Assembly: GCA_007745835.1 (NCBI GenBank)
Contig: CP036424.1
Span: forward strand, 1-64,000
Direction of reading: 5' to 3'
Length of the DNA: 64,000 nt
DNA from: Planctomycetes bacterium MalM25
GTDB lineage: Bacteria > Planctomycetota > Planctomycetia > Pirellulales > Lacipirellulaceae
The notes under the pieces were generated by a model, which was not told the origin of the DNA, searched no databases, and saw nothing but the letters and a program-made list of their open reading frames with translations. The translations under genes and the position numbers were made by a program. How positions within the stretch are numbered: position 1 is the first letter of the stretch; each line of letters opens with the position of its first letter. Positions 44,801 to 53,365 of this stretch are shown here, in pieces.

Positions 44801-45882
44801 GCGTTGTCGGTGTCCTGCGAGGCGAGGCCCTCGATCCGCACGTTGCGGTTGAGCAACGCGACCTCCGCCCGCATGTCGACGTCCCACGTGCGGGTGTCGG
44901 GGCCGGCGGCCCCGCCGAAGTGGTCGGCCCACACGCCGTGGTCGGCGGCGTCGATCCCGTTCTGTCCGTCGCCCGCCCCGTTGATCTTGTTCTCGGTGTC
45001 GGCGCCGACGTGATCGCGCCAGAGCGTGTAGTCGATCGCGTTCACGACGCCGTCGCCGTTGAAATCGCCGCGCACGCCGTCGCGTGTGTAGGTCTCGATC
45101 TCGCCGTAGTGCCGCTCGCCCAGCGGCGCGTCGAGCGTGAGCAGGACGGTCTGGTCGCTCTGGTACGTGGCGGCGGTGATCGTGCGGACCTCCTCGTCGC
45201 GGTAGTCGCGCGACGAGCTGGCGATGACGATCTGGTCGCCGACCTCCCAGTCGACGATCCCGTCGTTGATGTCCGCGGAGCCGTTGTGGTCGCGGTCGAT
45301 GAAGGCTTCGACGACGATCTGGTTGGCGCCCGCCTCGGCCGTCTGCGCGAGCTTGGTGAAGGTGAGTTTCTCCTCGCCGAAGAACTGGAGCCGCCCGCCG
45401 CCGGCCGCCATCAGGAAGCCGTTGTTGTTGGTGATCGTCCCCATGCCCTCGATCGTGAACGACTCGGTCGGGTCGTCGCCGGTGAGGGTGACGACGAACT
45501 CGTTGGCGTCGTACCGGTTGAACTGGCTGCCGATCTGGAAGACGCCGCCGCTGTTCACGTGGATCCAGTCGGAGGTGAGCGTCTTGTCGACGCCGGGCGA
45601 CTCGGCGACGGCGAGCACGCCGCCGTTGACGACGATCTCCTTGGCGACGTGGTCGTCGCCCGTGAGCGTCACGGTGCGCGACGCCGGGATGACCGCGCGG
45701 AGCGTGTCGTCCGGCACGCCGGCGCTCCAGGTGGCGGGGCTGTCCCAATCCCCGCTGGCGACCGCCGTGGTGACCGAGAGGAGATGGCGCGTCTCGAGGG
45801 TTTCGATCCCTAGGCGGGCGGCGCCCCGGAGCGGCGAACCGACGCGCGCACGAGCGCTGCGAAGCCAAGATTGCTTCTTCAT
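41836..45882 (-). CDS. Giant secreted G8-domain / beta-helix protein with LEPR-XLL-like N-terminus
   Basis: A 1,348-aa surface or secreted protein. The N-terminus carries LETRHLLS (residues 29-36), a variant of the planctomycete LEPR-XLL motif. Residues about 40-160 match a G8 domain (GDWDSPATWSAGVPDDTLRA, then GGVLAVAES, VNSGGVFQIGS). A dockerin-like GDFNGDGVVNAIDYTLWRD follows near 271-290. The middle has right-handed beta-helix repeats (GVTVHGTHNLLIENNVLHDI), an architecture recalling CEMIP/TMEM2-type proteins. Residues about 950-1100 resemble a DNRLRE/CBM96-type carbohydrate module (EDAYIQQTSTLDDALLRIES). It has no sorting tail; the end is acidic. The ATG at 45882 is used; a frame to 46059 only adds an Arg-rich leader. 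Next to a sulfatase. Confidence 0.82.
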   Translation of the reverse strand: MKKQSWLRSARARVGSPLRGAARLGIETLETRHLLSVTTAVASGDWDSPATWSAGVPDDTLRAVIPASRTVTLTGDDHVAKEIVVNGGVLAVAESPGVDKTLTSDWIHVNSGGVFQIGSQFNRYDANEFVVTLTGDDPTESFTIEGMGTITNNNGFLMAAGGGRLQFFGEEKLTFTKLAQTAEAGANQIVVEAFIDRDHNGSADINDGIVDWEVGDQIVIASSSRDYRDEEVRTITAATYQSDQTVLLTLDAPLGERHYGEIETYTRDGVRGDFNGDGVVNAIDYTLWRDHVGADTENKINGAGDGQNGIDAADHGVWADHFGGAAGPDTRTWDVDMRAEVALLNRNVRIEGLASQDTDNAFGDRARFNAGLSDGFGAHTMIMGSAGQITIDSVQFDRMGQTGRLGRYPIHWHLAGDRTGDVLRGASVTNSNNRGVTVHGTHNLLIENNVLHDIHGHGFFIEDAVETGNQFLANIAFGIHAIGSFGPDGPNEPDLSDPFIVDTHDHVGQNKTRFLSSAAFWVTNPDNDFIGNVVAGSEGTGYWFLFPEEAIGASASNPQYNNVRPDRVNLGRFEYNSSHSAPVGLNFDRGSDLEAPVGGTLKAAFDGDSYRPSVEPLVYHYTAYQHTTGIYHRARTGNFQEIRFADNFTGTFITFTQRITDSLYVGHSRGNADLSERVTGHTFYDGANTLDGTHFAGFTAANAHMLRTEAVAIRHTHFVMRNTSFEDDGSANNLSYSDPGGGLSSYSPIGKTMPSILYDEDGTLTSHVGGGPGSTVVPDHPFFYDAGDFKPAGWNARVSDDLYANFRMRSPSGQNPVFRVTSPDGDSGQDDPGNGQFAGTNTLLKMDAGDYTVDFPGGVNSASNGFDILYFAVNGPRTGSTVVRFPGIGATMSVGNRTLVADLNAVRSSSSTVWTRVGNDLYVNFFSVASESDRVNFVPGPSNPPDPPPTDALLLSAVEDAYIQQTSTLDDALLRIESSPSRTRTSYLKFDLPDTLERDIAGATLRLTVSGDAGDGLRIRVYEGGSNNWTENTLSPATAPVKTTLLDQITGNFVIGQTYVFDVSDSVVAGEEVSFVIDSDGATSGGDAAFASSENGNVAIRPQLAIELEAPPTVVLWDDMAPPSDTDGAAVSALADPFGTGMGTIGRWVTNGQAQYHNINPDGPDLDVSAYYGMTYTLSFDYYVDSTQPLSDDTVYLNAGYGPSNWTTMNSGAALDTWTTVSATGTIDPSGGSTINPLIIVNHKNTPSASPSFYIDNLLFMVETPASPVEAAPFAALTANAEPPATITTPSQAVRLTDDRARDEALLLIDPAATGTAEEEALASMASDREADSETVDTDEALLEALAI

Positions 45883-46136
45883 GCAGGGACTGCCCGAAAG
45901 TGCTGTGTTCCGTGTGAGTAGGTCGCCGCGCGAACGGGCGGTTCTGGCTCGTGAGCCGAGCAAGGCGTGGCGCGCCCCGCTGCCTCGTCGGGGCCGCCCG
46001 CAACGGCTACGCCGCGCAGCAGCTTTCAGCATACCCGGCCCGTTGCATTTCGTCGACAATCCCGCGGGGAGCCGCTATTTCAGCGGAAAACGGGGGCTGG
46101 GCGTCAGGTCAATCCGACGCACGTGACGATTGCGAC

Positions 46137-48884
46137 TCAGCTATCGCCACCTTCGGGGGTGACTTCGCCTTCGCTGACGTCCTCGTTCTCCTCCTGCGGA
46201 ACGCGGACGATCGCTGTCAGCGTGTCGCCGTCGTCGACGTTCATGATCCGCACGCCCTGGGTGTTGCGGCCGATCGTGCTGACGTCCGCGGCGCGGATCC
46301 GTTGCAGCTTGCCGCGGGCGGTCATCATGAGGAGCTCGTCGGCGTCGGTCACGCGGGCCACGCCGACGACGCGGCCGTTGCGGTCGGTCGTCTTGATGTC
46401 GCGGAGGCCCTTGCCGCCCCGGTTCTGCGTGCGGTAGCGGGCGGAGGAGCTGTTGTCGTCCTCGCTCGCGTCTTCCGCGGCCGCGGCGTTGGGGCCGAAG
46501 GGGGTCCGCTTGCCGTAGCCGTTCTCGGTGGCGGTGAGGAGCGTCGCCTCGGGGTCGGCCACGACCATACCAGCGAGCGTGTCGTCGCCGACCAAGTTGA
46601 TCCCCTTCACGCCGGACGAGTTGCGGCCCATCGGGCGGGCGTCGGATTCGTCGAAGCGGATCGCCATGCCGTCGGCGGTGACGAGGAGGACCTCGTCCCC
46701 CTTCTCGACGACGGCGACGTCGACCAGCTCGTCCCCCTCTTTGAGCTTGATGGCGATGATGCCGGTCTTCATCGGCCGGCGGTAGGCGGAGAGGTCGGTC
46801 TTCTTCACGAGGCCGCCTCGGGTGGCCATCATGAGGTAATGGTCGGGCGCGTCGAAGTCGCGGACGGCGCGGCAGTCGGCGATCTTCTCCCCCTCGGCGA
46901 GGTTGAGGAGGTTCACGACGGCGCGGCCCTTCGCGTCGCGGGCCAGCTCGGGCAGGTTGTAGACCTTTTGCCAGTACACCTTGCCGAGGTTCGTGAAGAA
47001 CATCAGGTAGTGGTGCGTGCTGGTGACGAACAGGTGCTCGATCGGGTCGTCGTCGTCGGTCTTGGCGCCCTTGATCCCCTTGCCGCCCCGCTTCTGCGCC
47101 TGGTAGACGCTCGCGGCGGTCCGTTTGATGTAGCCGTTGTGGCTGATCGAGACGACCATCGTCTCCTCCTCGATCAGGTCCTCCATGTCGACGTCGCCGA
47201 CCTCTTCCCGAGAGATCTCGGTGCGGCGCTCGTCGATCAGGCGGCTCTTGAGCAGCTCCTCCATGTCCTCGCGGATGATGCCGTAGATGCGCTGCTCGTC
47301 GCCCAGGATGTCGAGGTACTCGGCGATCTCGGTGAGCAGTTGGGCGTGCTCGTCGGCGAGCTTCTCCTGCTCGAGGTTGACCAGCTGACCGAGCGTCATC
47401 TTGAGGATCGCGTCCGCCTGAACCGGCGTGAGCGAGTACTCCTCGGCGACGCCCCGCTCGTCCTGGAACTGCCCGTAGCCTTCGTCGCCCAGGGCCCGCT
47501 GGAGCAGGGCGCCGGGCGTCTTGATCTGCATCAAGGCCTGTTTGGCCTCGGGCTGCGTCTTGCTGGCGCGGATGACGCGGATCACCTCGTCGATGTTCGC
47601 GTGCGCTAGCAGCAGGCCCTGCACCGTGTGCTTCCGTTTGCGGGCGCGGGCAAGGAGGAACTGGGTCCGCCGGCGGATCACGATCACGCGGTGGCGGACG
47701 AACTCCTCGAGCATCTCCTTGAGGTTCAGCACGCGCGGCTTGCCGTCGACCAGCGCTAAGAAGATGACGCTCTGCGACTCCTGCAGCGGCGAGAACTTGT
47801 AGAGCTGGTTCAGCACGACGTCCGGGTCGGCGTCGCGCTTCAGCTCGATGACGACCCGCACCGGCTCCTTGAGGTCCGACTCGTCGCGCACGGCGCTGAT
47901 GCCGGCGATCTTGCCGTCGTTCACCAGGCCGGCGATCTTCTTGATGACGTTGTCGCGCGACTGCTGGTAGGGGATCTCGTGGACGAGGATCCGCTTCTTC
48001 CGTTTGTCCTCCTCGATGCTGGTCTTCGCGCGGAGGACGACCGTGCTGCGGCCCGAGTGGTAGCCCTTGTGGATGCCGCTGCGACCGCAGATGACCCCGC
48101 CGGTCGGGAAGTCGGGCCCCGGGATGTGCTCCATCAGCTCGCCGATGCTGATCAGCGGGTTGTCGATCAGCGCGATCACGCCCCGGCAGACCTCGCCCAG
48201 GTTGTGGGGCGGGATGCTTGTGGCCATGCCGACGGCGATGCCGCCCGAGCCGTTGACGATCAGGTTGGGGAACTTTGAGGGCAGGACCGAGGGCTCGGTC
48301 AGCTTCTCGTCGTAGGTCGGCACGTAGTCGACCGTGTCGAGCTTCATGTCCTCCAGCATCAGCGAGGCGACGTTCGACAGCCGCGCCTCGGTGTAACGCA
48401 TAGCCGCTGGGGGGAGGCCCGCGATGCTGCCGAAGTTCCCCTGCGGCGAGATCAGCAGGCACCGCGTCGACCACTCCTGCGCCATGCGGACGAGCGTCGG
48501 GTAGATGGCGCCGTCGCCGTGCGGGTGGTAGCGCTTCATCGTCTCGCCGACGATACCGGCGCACTTGCTGGTGCTGCCCCCCGGGCCGAGGCCCAGGTCG
48601 TTCATGGCGACCAGGATGCGGCGTTGCGAGGGCTTGAGGCCGTCGCGCACGTCGGGCAGCGCGCGGCTCACGATCACGCTCATCGCGTAGGTGAGGTACG
48701 ACTCCTTCAGCTCGTCCTCGATCGGCAGGTCGATCAGCTTCTTGGCGATCGCCTCGGTAGCGGGGTCGAAGCCGGGGGCCAGGCCGCTCTGGCTCAGGTC
48801 GCCGGCGTCGTCGCCGGGGCCCGGGTGACCGCCGCCGGATTGCGGGTCTTGGGAGTCGTCCGGTCCGTTCGTTTCGTCAGCCAC
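46137..48884 (-). CDS. gyrA: DNA gyrase subunit A
   Basis: DNA-cleaving subunit of gyrase, 915 aa. Catalytic Tyr164 is in [11 protein letters not shown]. The GyrA-box in the C-terminal DNA-wrapping domain is QKRGGKG (about residue 596), distinguishing it from ParC. The quinolone region reads [18 protein letters not shown]: Gly125 and Pro129 occupy E. coli positions Ser83 and Asp87. It has an acidic/Gly-rich N-terminal extension of about 40 residues. The start is GTG with AAGGA nine bases upstream. It is not beside gyrB, unlike in many bacteria. Confidence 0.97.
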   Translation of the reverse strand: MADETNGPDDSQDPQSGGGHPGPGDDAGDLSQSGLAPGFDPATEAIAKKLIDLPIEDELKESYLTYAMSVIVSRALPDVRDGLKPSQRRILVAMNDLGLGPGGSTSKCAGIVGETMKRYHPHGDGAIYPTLVRMAQEWSTRCLLISPQGNFGSIAGLPPAAMRYTEARLSNVASLMLEDMKLDTVDYVPTYDEKLTEPSVLPSKFPNLIVNGSGGIAVGMATSIPPHNLGEVCRGVIALIDNPLISIGELMEHIPGPDFPTGGVICGRSGIHKGYHSGRSTVVLRAKTSIEEDKRKKRILVHEIPYQQSRDNVIKKIAGLVNDGKIAGISAVRDESDLKEPVRVVIELKRDADPDVVLNQLYKFSPLQESQSVIFLALVDGKPRVLNLKEMLEEFVRHRVIVIRRRTQFLLARARKRKHTVQGLLLAHANIDEVIRVIRASKTQPEAKQALMQIKTPGALLQRALGDEGYGQFQDERGVAEEYSLTPVQADAILKMTLGQLVNLEQEKLADEHAQLLTEIAEYLDILGDEQRIYGIIREDMEELLKSRLIDERRTEISREEVGDVDMEDLIEEETMVVSISHNGYIKRTAASVYQAQKRGGKGIKGAKTDDDDPIEHLFVTSTHHYLMFFTNLGKVYWQKVYNLPELARDAKGRAVVNLLNLAEGEKIADCRAVRDFDAPDHYLMMATRGGLVKKTDLSAYRRPMKTGIIAIKLKEGDELVDVAVVEKGDEVLLVTADGMAIRFDESDARPMGRNSSGVKGINLVGDDTLAGMVVADPEATLLTATENGYGKRTPFGPNAAAAEDASEDDNSSSARYRTQNRGGKGLRDIKTTDRNGRVVGVARVTDADELLMMTARGKLQRIRAADVSTIGRNTQGVRIMNVDDGDTLTAIVRVPQEENEDVSEGEVTPEGGDS

Positions 48885-49039
48885 GCAGAGGTCCTTTGAG
48901 AGCCACGGCTTCGTGTCGCGCTCGACGCTCGGCGAGGGCCCGGAATGGGCCGCCGCGGGGCGTCGATTGGAGCCCTGTAATTTACCCTTTTTCGCCCCGC
49001 TCTAGTACCCGCCAAGCGCCCACGGATGGGCCTGTTTTT

Positions 49040-50107
49040 CTAGGGGCTTTCGAGCCCTTCTCGGGCGATCCGCTCAGCCAGCCGATCCGCGTACCAGGGC
49101 GCCCAGAGCGAGCCCTTCGAGCCGAGCCCGTTCAGCCACCCGACGCGGGGCGCTTCCTCGGAGAACCCGGACAACGGGCGCCGGTCGGAGGTGGCCGGCC
49201 GGATCGCGGCTTGGTGGTCGACGACGTGGTAGTCGCTCACCCCGGCGGCGGCGAGTCGGACGACCAACTCCTCCCGCCCCGCCGCGGTCGGCGTCGAATT
49301 GAGGTCTTCCCAGGTGTGCGTCGAGCCGACCCGGAACCGGCCGGGGAGGCCCGACTCGTCCGGCGCGATCCAGACGCCGCGGTGCACGACGCGGGCGTCC
49401 CGCAGCGTGGGCGATTCGATCGTGAGGACTTCCCCTTTCGCGGGGGCCAACTGGGTAGCGGGGGCCAAGCGCCCGTCGGACAGCCCCGGCGCATGGCCTT
49501 GGCACAGCACGACCAGCCGAGCGGTGACCCCGAGTCGGCGGATCGCGACGCCCGAGGCGGTGACCGTCAGCTCATGTTCCGATTTGAGCTCCGCTTGGAG
49601 ATATCGGTCGTTCGCTTGCAACCGATCCCGCGTGGCCGCCAGGTACGCCCCCACGTTCAGTCGGGCCGCCCCGGTCATCACGAAGCCGCCCCAAGGGGCC
49701 GGCATCGCCTCGGGTAGTTCGCTTGCCGTTGCGAGGCGGGTGTGCCGCTGGAACTCGTCGTCGAGCAGGCGCTCGTCGAAGCGGGCCCGCTCCGCGTCAT
49801 CGATAAACAGCCGGATGGCTGGACGTTCTGCAAGCAGCGACTCGCCGACCTCGCTCTCAACCCGGCGGTAGAAGTCGCGGGCGGATCGCCACTGCGTGTC
49901 GAATTCTTCGGCCACGGTCAGCCGCTTGCCGGTCACGGGCGTGATGAGCCCCGCGGCGACGCGCGACGCGCTCGGCCGGCCCGCCCCGTCCACGCCGCCC
50001 CGATCGACGACGACCGCCGACACGCCCCGCTCCGCCAGCCGCCAGGCGAGCGCCGAGCCGGCGAGGCCCTGTCCGAGGATCAGCACGTCGGTGTGGCGGG
50101 GGGGCAT
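49040..50107 (-). CDS. FAD-dependent oxidoreductase, DAO family
   Basis: A 355-aa flavoprotein of the D-amino-acid oxidase/glycine oxidase superfamily. The N-terminus is TDVLILGQGLAGSALAWRLA (GxGxxG), followed by VVVDRGG. The C-terminus has RPATSDRRPLSGF and GWLNGLGSKGSLWAPWYA, typical of DAO proteins close to the oxidase half of MnmC. No methyltransferase domain is present, so it is not a full MnmC. Possible substrates are amino acids or modified tRNA nucleosides; not resolved. It is divergent from the Uma2 gene. Confidence 0.82.
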   Translation of the reverse strand: MPPRHTDVLILGQGLAGSALAWRLAERGVSAVVVDRGGVDGAGRPSASRVAAGLITPVTGKRLTVAEEFDTQWRSARDFYRRVESEVGESLLAERPAIRLFIDDAERARFDERLLDDEFQRHTRLATASELPEAMPAPWGGFVMTGAARLNVGAYLAATRDRLQANDRYLQAELKSEHELTVTASGVAIRRLGVTARLVVLCQGHAPGLSDGRLAPATQLAPAKGEVLTIESPTLRDARVVHRGVWIAPDESGLPGRFRVGSTHTWEDLNSTPTAAGREELVVRLAAAGVSDYHVVDHQAAIRPATSDRRPLSGFSEEAPRVGWLNGLGSKGSLWAPWYADRLAERIAREGLESP

Positions 50108-50192
50108 CGGGTCAGCGTACCGTCGGGAGGGGGGAACGTGCTAGAATTGGAGGATCGCCTTCCCGCGAGCCGCGCTGGTTAGAGAGCCGTCC

Positions 50193-50789
50193 ATGAGCAC
50201 CCAACCGATCCCCGCCCGCACCGCCGAGGAGTACCTCGCGTTTGAACGCGCGAGCGAGGAGCGTCACGAGTTCGTGAACGGGCAGATCCGCCTGATGAGC
50301 GGCGCCAGCCGGGCGCACAACCTGATCGCGATGAACCTGTCCGGCCTCGTCCATGCGCAGCTCAAAGGGCGTCCCTGCGAGGCGTACTCGGTCGATATGC
50401 GGGTGAAGATCGCCGAGGACGGCCGCTACACCTACCCCGACATGGCGGTCGTCTGCGACGAGCCCGAGTTCGAGGACGCCGTGTTCGACACGCTGCTCAA
50501 CCCGAACGCGCTGGTCGAGATCCTCAGCCCCTCGACCGGCGACTACGACCGGGGCGAGAAGTTCGCCAGCTATCGCAACCTGACGTCGCTGCGCGAGTAT
50601 GTGCTCATCAGCCAGCACCGCCCCCAGGTGGAGCACTTCGTCCGCCTGGGCGACGGGGGCTGGCGTTTCAGCCCTACCGAAGGCGCCGACGGGCTCGTCC
50701 AGCTCGTCACCGCGGAGATACAACTTCCGCTTGCGGAACTCTACGATAAAGTCCGATTCGATACCGACGGCGAACCGAAGACCAACTGA
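50193..50789 (+). CDS. Uma2-family (DUF820) putative endonuclease
   Basis: A 198-aa protein of the Uma2/DUF820 family, which has a PD-(D/E)XK nuclease-like fold. Seen: RTAEEYLAFERASEERHEFV with the conserved ERxE/HEFVNGQI element, then AHNLIAMNLSGLV, YPDMAVVCDEPEF (the D in P-D) and LVEILSPSTGDYDRGEKFAS (E-x-L-S-P-S-T, with Y-D-R-G-x-K). The putative catalytic residues are present. The family is abundant in cyanobacteria and planctomycetes; its biological role is unresolved. The next gene starts 9 bases after its stop. Confidence 0.85.
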   Translation: MSTQPIPARTAEEYLAFERASEERHEFVNGQIRLMSGASRAHNLIAMNLSGLVHAQLKGRPCEAYSVDMRVKIAEDGRYTYPDMAVVCDEPEFEDAVFDTLLNPNALVEILSPSTGDYDRGEKFASYRNLTSLREYVLISQHRPQVEHFVRLGDGGWRFSPTEGADGLVQLVTAEIQLPLAELYDKVRFDTDGEPKTN

Positions 50790-50798
50790 ACAGGCAGC

Positions 50799-51278
50799 AT
50801 GGATTTCAGCGAACGACTCAAGCGAGCCACCCAACGCGGCCACAGCGCCCGAGCCGAGAAGGAGCTCGAGGCCGCCGCCGACGCGATGAGCGAAGAGGAG
50901 CAACGCCGCCGGCACTCGCAGGCGCGGCTGCTGCTCACCGAGCACATCGAGATGCGGCTCAAAGAGCTGGCGGACAACCTGCCCGGGTTCAAGTTCGAGA
51001 ACGTGGTCGAGGAGCGGGGCTGGGGCTCCGCGCTCAGCCGCGACGACCTGGTGATGTCGCGCGGCAAGCGGCAGAACCTCTACAGCCGCCTGCAGCTGCT
51101 GGTCGGTTCGTTCAACGAGTTCCACGTGGTCGACGTGACCGCGAAGGGCGCCGTCCGCAATAAAGAGGGCTTCAGCCGCACCCACCACAAGCCGATCGCC
51201 GAGTTCGACGTCGACGGCTTCAAAGAGCTGATCGACCGCTGGGTGCTCGACTACGCCGAGGACTACGCGGCGGGGTAG
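50799..51278 (+). CDS. Conserved-looking hypothetical protein co-transcribed with Uma2
   Basis: A 159-aa soluble protein, no family recognised. The N-terminal 70 residues are strongly helical and charged (RAEKELEAAADAMSEEEQRR), followed by a globular part with FKFENVVEERGWGSALSRDD, RLQLLVGSFNEFHVVDVTAK and a C-terminal helix DGFKELIDRWVLDYAEDY. No signal peptide or membrane segment. It begins 9 bases after the Uma2 stop, which implies one operon. It converges on the PIN toxin gene with a 1-base gap. Confidence 0.7.
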   Translation: MDFSERLKRATQRGHSARAEKELEAAADAMSEEEQRRRHSQARLLLTEHIEMRLKELADNLPGFKFENVVEERGWGSALSRDDLVMSRGKRQNLYSRLQLLVGSFNEFHVVDVTAKGAVRNKEGFSRTHHKPIAEFDVDGFKELIDRWVLDYAEDYAAG

Positions 51279-51279
51279 T

Positions 51280-51708
51280 TCAGCTTGCGTCTCCTTGGCC
51301 CGCGAGACGGGCTACGGCTTCGGACGCTGTCACGATAGGAATGCCTTGCACCTCACCGATCGGCAGCAGGTGCTTGCGGTCGCCGGACACGAGTAGATCA
51401 ACGACTCCGGCCACTGCCGTGGCCAGGATGAGATTGTCATCGGGATCGGCCGACAAGGTGACTTCGGGCAGATCGCTCACCACAATCGCCGTGTTGGCCA
51501 ACCGAAACAGGGCGGCTTCGACAACGCCAACACGGAGATGCTTCGCGATCCTAGGGTAGCTGAGGACGCGCTCCAGCTCTTTGAACTGGGCGAATGAGGT
51601 GACCAGATCGAACTCGTCTTCGTCCCACCGATCAAACAGGTCGGCGGGCGGGCCGTTGCCGGAGATCAGGGCCGACACCAGGACGTTCGTATCAAGCACT
51701 ATCCGCAT
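51280..51708 (-). CDS. PIN-domain toxin (putative ribonuclease)
   Basis: A 142-aa PIN-domain protein. It begins MRIVLDTNVLVSALIS with the first acidic residue, has FKELERVLSYPRI (second acidic), then LSADPDDNLILATAVAG and LVSGDRKHLL (third/fourth acidic). This order is typical of the COG1569-type PIN toxins that cleave RNA with Mg2+. The ATG at 51708 lies inside the end of the antitoxin-like gene (17-base overlap), the usual toxin-antitoxin arrangement; a longer frame to 51885 is just the shadow of that gene. Confidence 0.85.
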   Translation of the reverse strand: MRIVLDTNVLVSALISGNGPPADLFDRWDEDEFDLVTSFAQFKELERVLSYPRIAKHLRVGVVEAALFRLANTAIVVSDLPEVTLSADPDDNLILATAVAGVVDLLVSGDRKHLLPIGEVQGIPIVTASEAVARLAGQGDAS

Positions 51709-51943
51709 CAGGATTGGGCTCCCGATGGGCTTGGCGGGTCGTGGTGACGGCTTCCTCGATCGCGTCGGCAAGCTCGGTCGAATCGACCTCGCTGGTGCTC
51801 GCTCGCATCTCGCCGACCGCCTCGAACAGCAACCGTTTCGAGAGGGTGCGCTGGATATAGGTTTCCAGATCGCAGTCTTCGCCACGACGCGCCAGCATCG
51901 CCTTCAAGTCGGCCGCCGTCTTGTCGGGGATCTTGATTTCCAT
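51692..51943 (-). CDS. Probable antitoxin of the PIN toxin
   Basis: An 83-aa protein directly upstream of and overlapping the PIN gene. MEIKIPDKTAADLKAMLARR has the short strand plus helices seen in ribbon-helix-helix-like antitoxins. The C-terminal part is acidic and probably disordered, suitable for wrapping and blocking the toxin. The assignment rests mostly on size, overlap and position; it may also repress its own promoter. Confidence 0.7.
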   Translation of the reverse strand: MEIKIPDKTAADLKAMLARRGEDCDLETYIQRTLSKRLLFEAVGEMRASTSEVDSTELADAIEEAVTTTRQAHREPNPDADSA

Positions 51944-52003
51944 GCCCGATTGATACGCAAGCTGGGGCGGTGGAGCAAGCTCAGACGCTTGCTAGCAATC
52001 TCT

Positions 52004-52588
52004 CTAGGCAGCGCCGACCGGCTGTTCGTCGGAGACCTCGATCGCCTCCCACACGCCGCAGCGCTCGCTCCCCTGCCACAGGTCGGTCAGCTCGTCGTGC
52101 CGCAGCACGTGCCGGACGACGCTCGCGAGCGGTTCGGGCGAGACCAGCGCGATGACGCCCCCCTCTTTGTGCTTCTTCCTCAGCTTGCGGATCGCCTCGG
52201 CGACGCGCGCCTTCGCGTTCGAGAGGGGCTCGCCGTCGGGCGGGCAGACCGTCTGCGGGCTGTCCTGCCACTGGCGGTAGACCTTCGGCTGCTTCGTGCG
52301 GACCTCGTCGACCAGCATCCCCTGCCACAGGCCGTGGTCGAGGTTCGACAGCTTGTCGAGCGCCTTCTGCTTCACGCCGGCGGCCTCGGCGACGAGCTCG
52401 CCCGTCTGCTGGGCGGCCTGGCAGGGAGACGTGTAGACGATCGACGGGCCGGCGGCCACGAGGTCGTCCAGCGCGTCGCGCGTCTGCTGGCGGCCGTCCT
52501 CGCAGAGGGGGATGTCGAGCGTCCCCTGGATACGGCCCTGCTGGTCGTACTCGGTCTCGCCGGGTCGGACTAGAAGCAACGTGAGCAT
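52004..52588 (-). CDS. Histidine-phosphatase-fold protein lacking the catalytic histidines (pseudo-enzyme)
   Basis: A 194-aa protein clearly of the histidine phosphatase (phosphoglycerate mutase) superfamily: LLLVRPGETEYDQQGRIQGT, DIPLCEDG, VYTSPCQAAQQTGELVAEAA, LDHGLWQG. The RHG catalytic motif is RPG: Pro9 replaces the phospho-accepting His. The second catalytic His, normally in (V/A)-(S/A)-H-G, is Pro151 (LVSPEPLASVV). The Arg of the usual R-A-x-Q-T-A element is Ala. With these changes normal phosphohydrolase chemistry is not expected, so a binding or regulatory role is more likely. It lies 30 bases downstream of rpe on the same strand. Confidence 0.85.
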   Translation of the reverse strand: MLTLLLVRPGETEYDQQGRIQGTLDIPLCEDGRQQTRDALDDLVAAGPSIVYTSPCQAAQQTGELVAEAAGVKQKALDKLSNLDHGLWQGMLVDEVRTKQPKVYRQWQDSPQTVCPPDGEPLSNAKARVAEAIRKLRKKHKEGGVIALVSPEPLASVVRHVLRHDELTDLWQGSERCGVWEAIEVSDEQPVGAA

Positions 52589-52618
52589 CTTGGATGCGTC
52601 TCGGAGGGGGTCGGGTGT

Positions 52619-53365
52619 TTACGAGGCGGACCAGGCCGCCGACGCCAGTTGCGTCAGCTCGGCCAGCCGCGTCGTGTAGTCGTCGGCGCCGAAGACGGCC
52701 GTGCCGGCCACCAGCAGCTCGGCGCCCGCTTCGGCACAGCCGGCGATGGTGTCGGCGTTCACGCCGCCATCGACTTCCAGGATCGCGTCGCACTGCGGGT
52801 GGTCGCGCAGCCAGCTCAGCTTCTCAAGCGCTGACGGGTCGAACGCCTGCCCGCCGAAACCGGGCTCGACGCTCATCACCAGGATCAGGTCGCAGTCGCC
52901 GACGAACGGCTCGATCTTCGCGACCGGCATCGGCGGGTTCAGCGATAGGCCGGCGGCGGCGCCGAGATTGCGGATCTCGTCGAGCAACGGGCGCGGGTCG
53001 GGGAGCACCTCGGCGTGGACGGTCAGCACGTCGGCGCCCGCCTTGCGGAACGGCTCGACGTACTCGCCCGGGTTGTCGAGCATCAGGTGCACGTCCAGAG
53101 GCAGCTCGGTGCAGCGGCGGATCGCCTCGACCACGGGCACGCCGAACGACAGGTTCGGCACGAAGTGGCCGTCCATGATGTCCAGGTGCAGCACGGTGGC
53201 GCCGGCCGCTTCGATGGCGGCGATCTCGTCGGCCAGCCGGGCGAAGTCGCAAGCCAACAACGACGGCGCGATCGCCACCCCGCCCACCCCGCCTCGTAGG
53301 CTGCCCTGTCGGCTGCTCTGCAGGGTGCGCTCACGCAGCTGGTCGGCGGTCATCGGGCCGGGCAT
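52619..53365 (-). CDS. rpe: Ribulose-phosphate 3-epimerase
   Basis: Interconverts ribulose-5-phosphate and xylulose-5-phosphate in the pentose phosphate pathway. TIM-barrel motifs are clear: IAPSLLACDFARL, VLHLDIMDGHFVPNLSFG (metal-binding His and catalytic Asp), DVHLMLDNP, VMSVEPGFGGQAF, and ILEVDGGVNADTI with the second catalytic Asp. The core starts near residue 32, so the N-terminal part is an unusual extension; starts at 53365 or 53353 (ATG) or 53386 (TTG) are all possible. The downstream neighbour is the histidine-phosphatase-like gene. Confidence 0.95.
   Translation of the reverse strand: MPGPMTADQLRERTLQSSRQGSLRGGVGGVAIAPSLLACDFARLADEIAAIEAAGATVLHLDIMDGHFVPNLSFGVPVVEAIRRCTELPLDVHLMLDNPGEYVEPFRKAGADVLTVHAEVLPDPRPLLDEIRNLGAAAGLSLNPPMPVAKIEPFVGDCDLILVMSVEPGFGGQAFDPSALEKLSWLRDHPQCDAILEVDGGVNADTIAGCAEAGAELLVAGTAVFGADDYTTRLAELTQLASAAWSAS

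Noticed and set aside
45951-47609. A 552-codon plus-strand frame opposite gyrA
   Set aside because: Antisense shadow of gyrA; composition is Val/Asp/Leu-rich without motifs.
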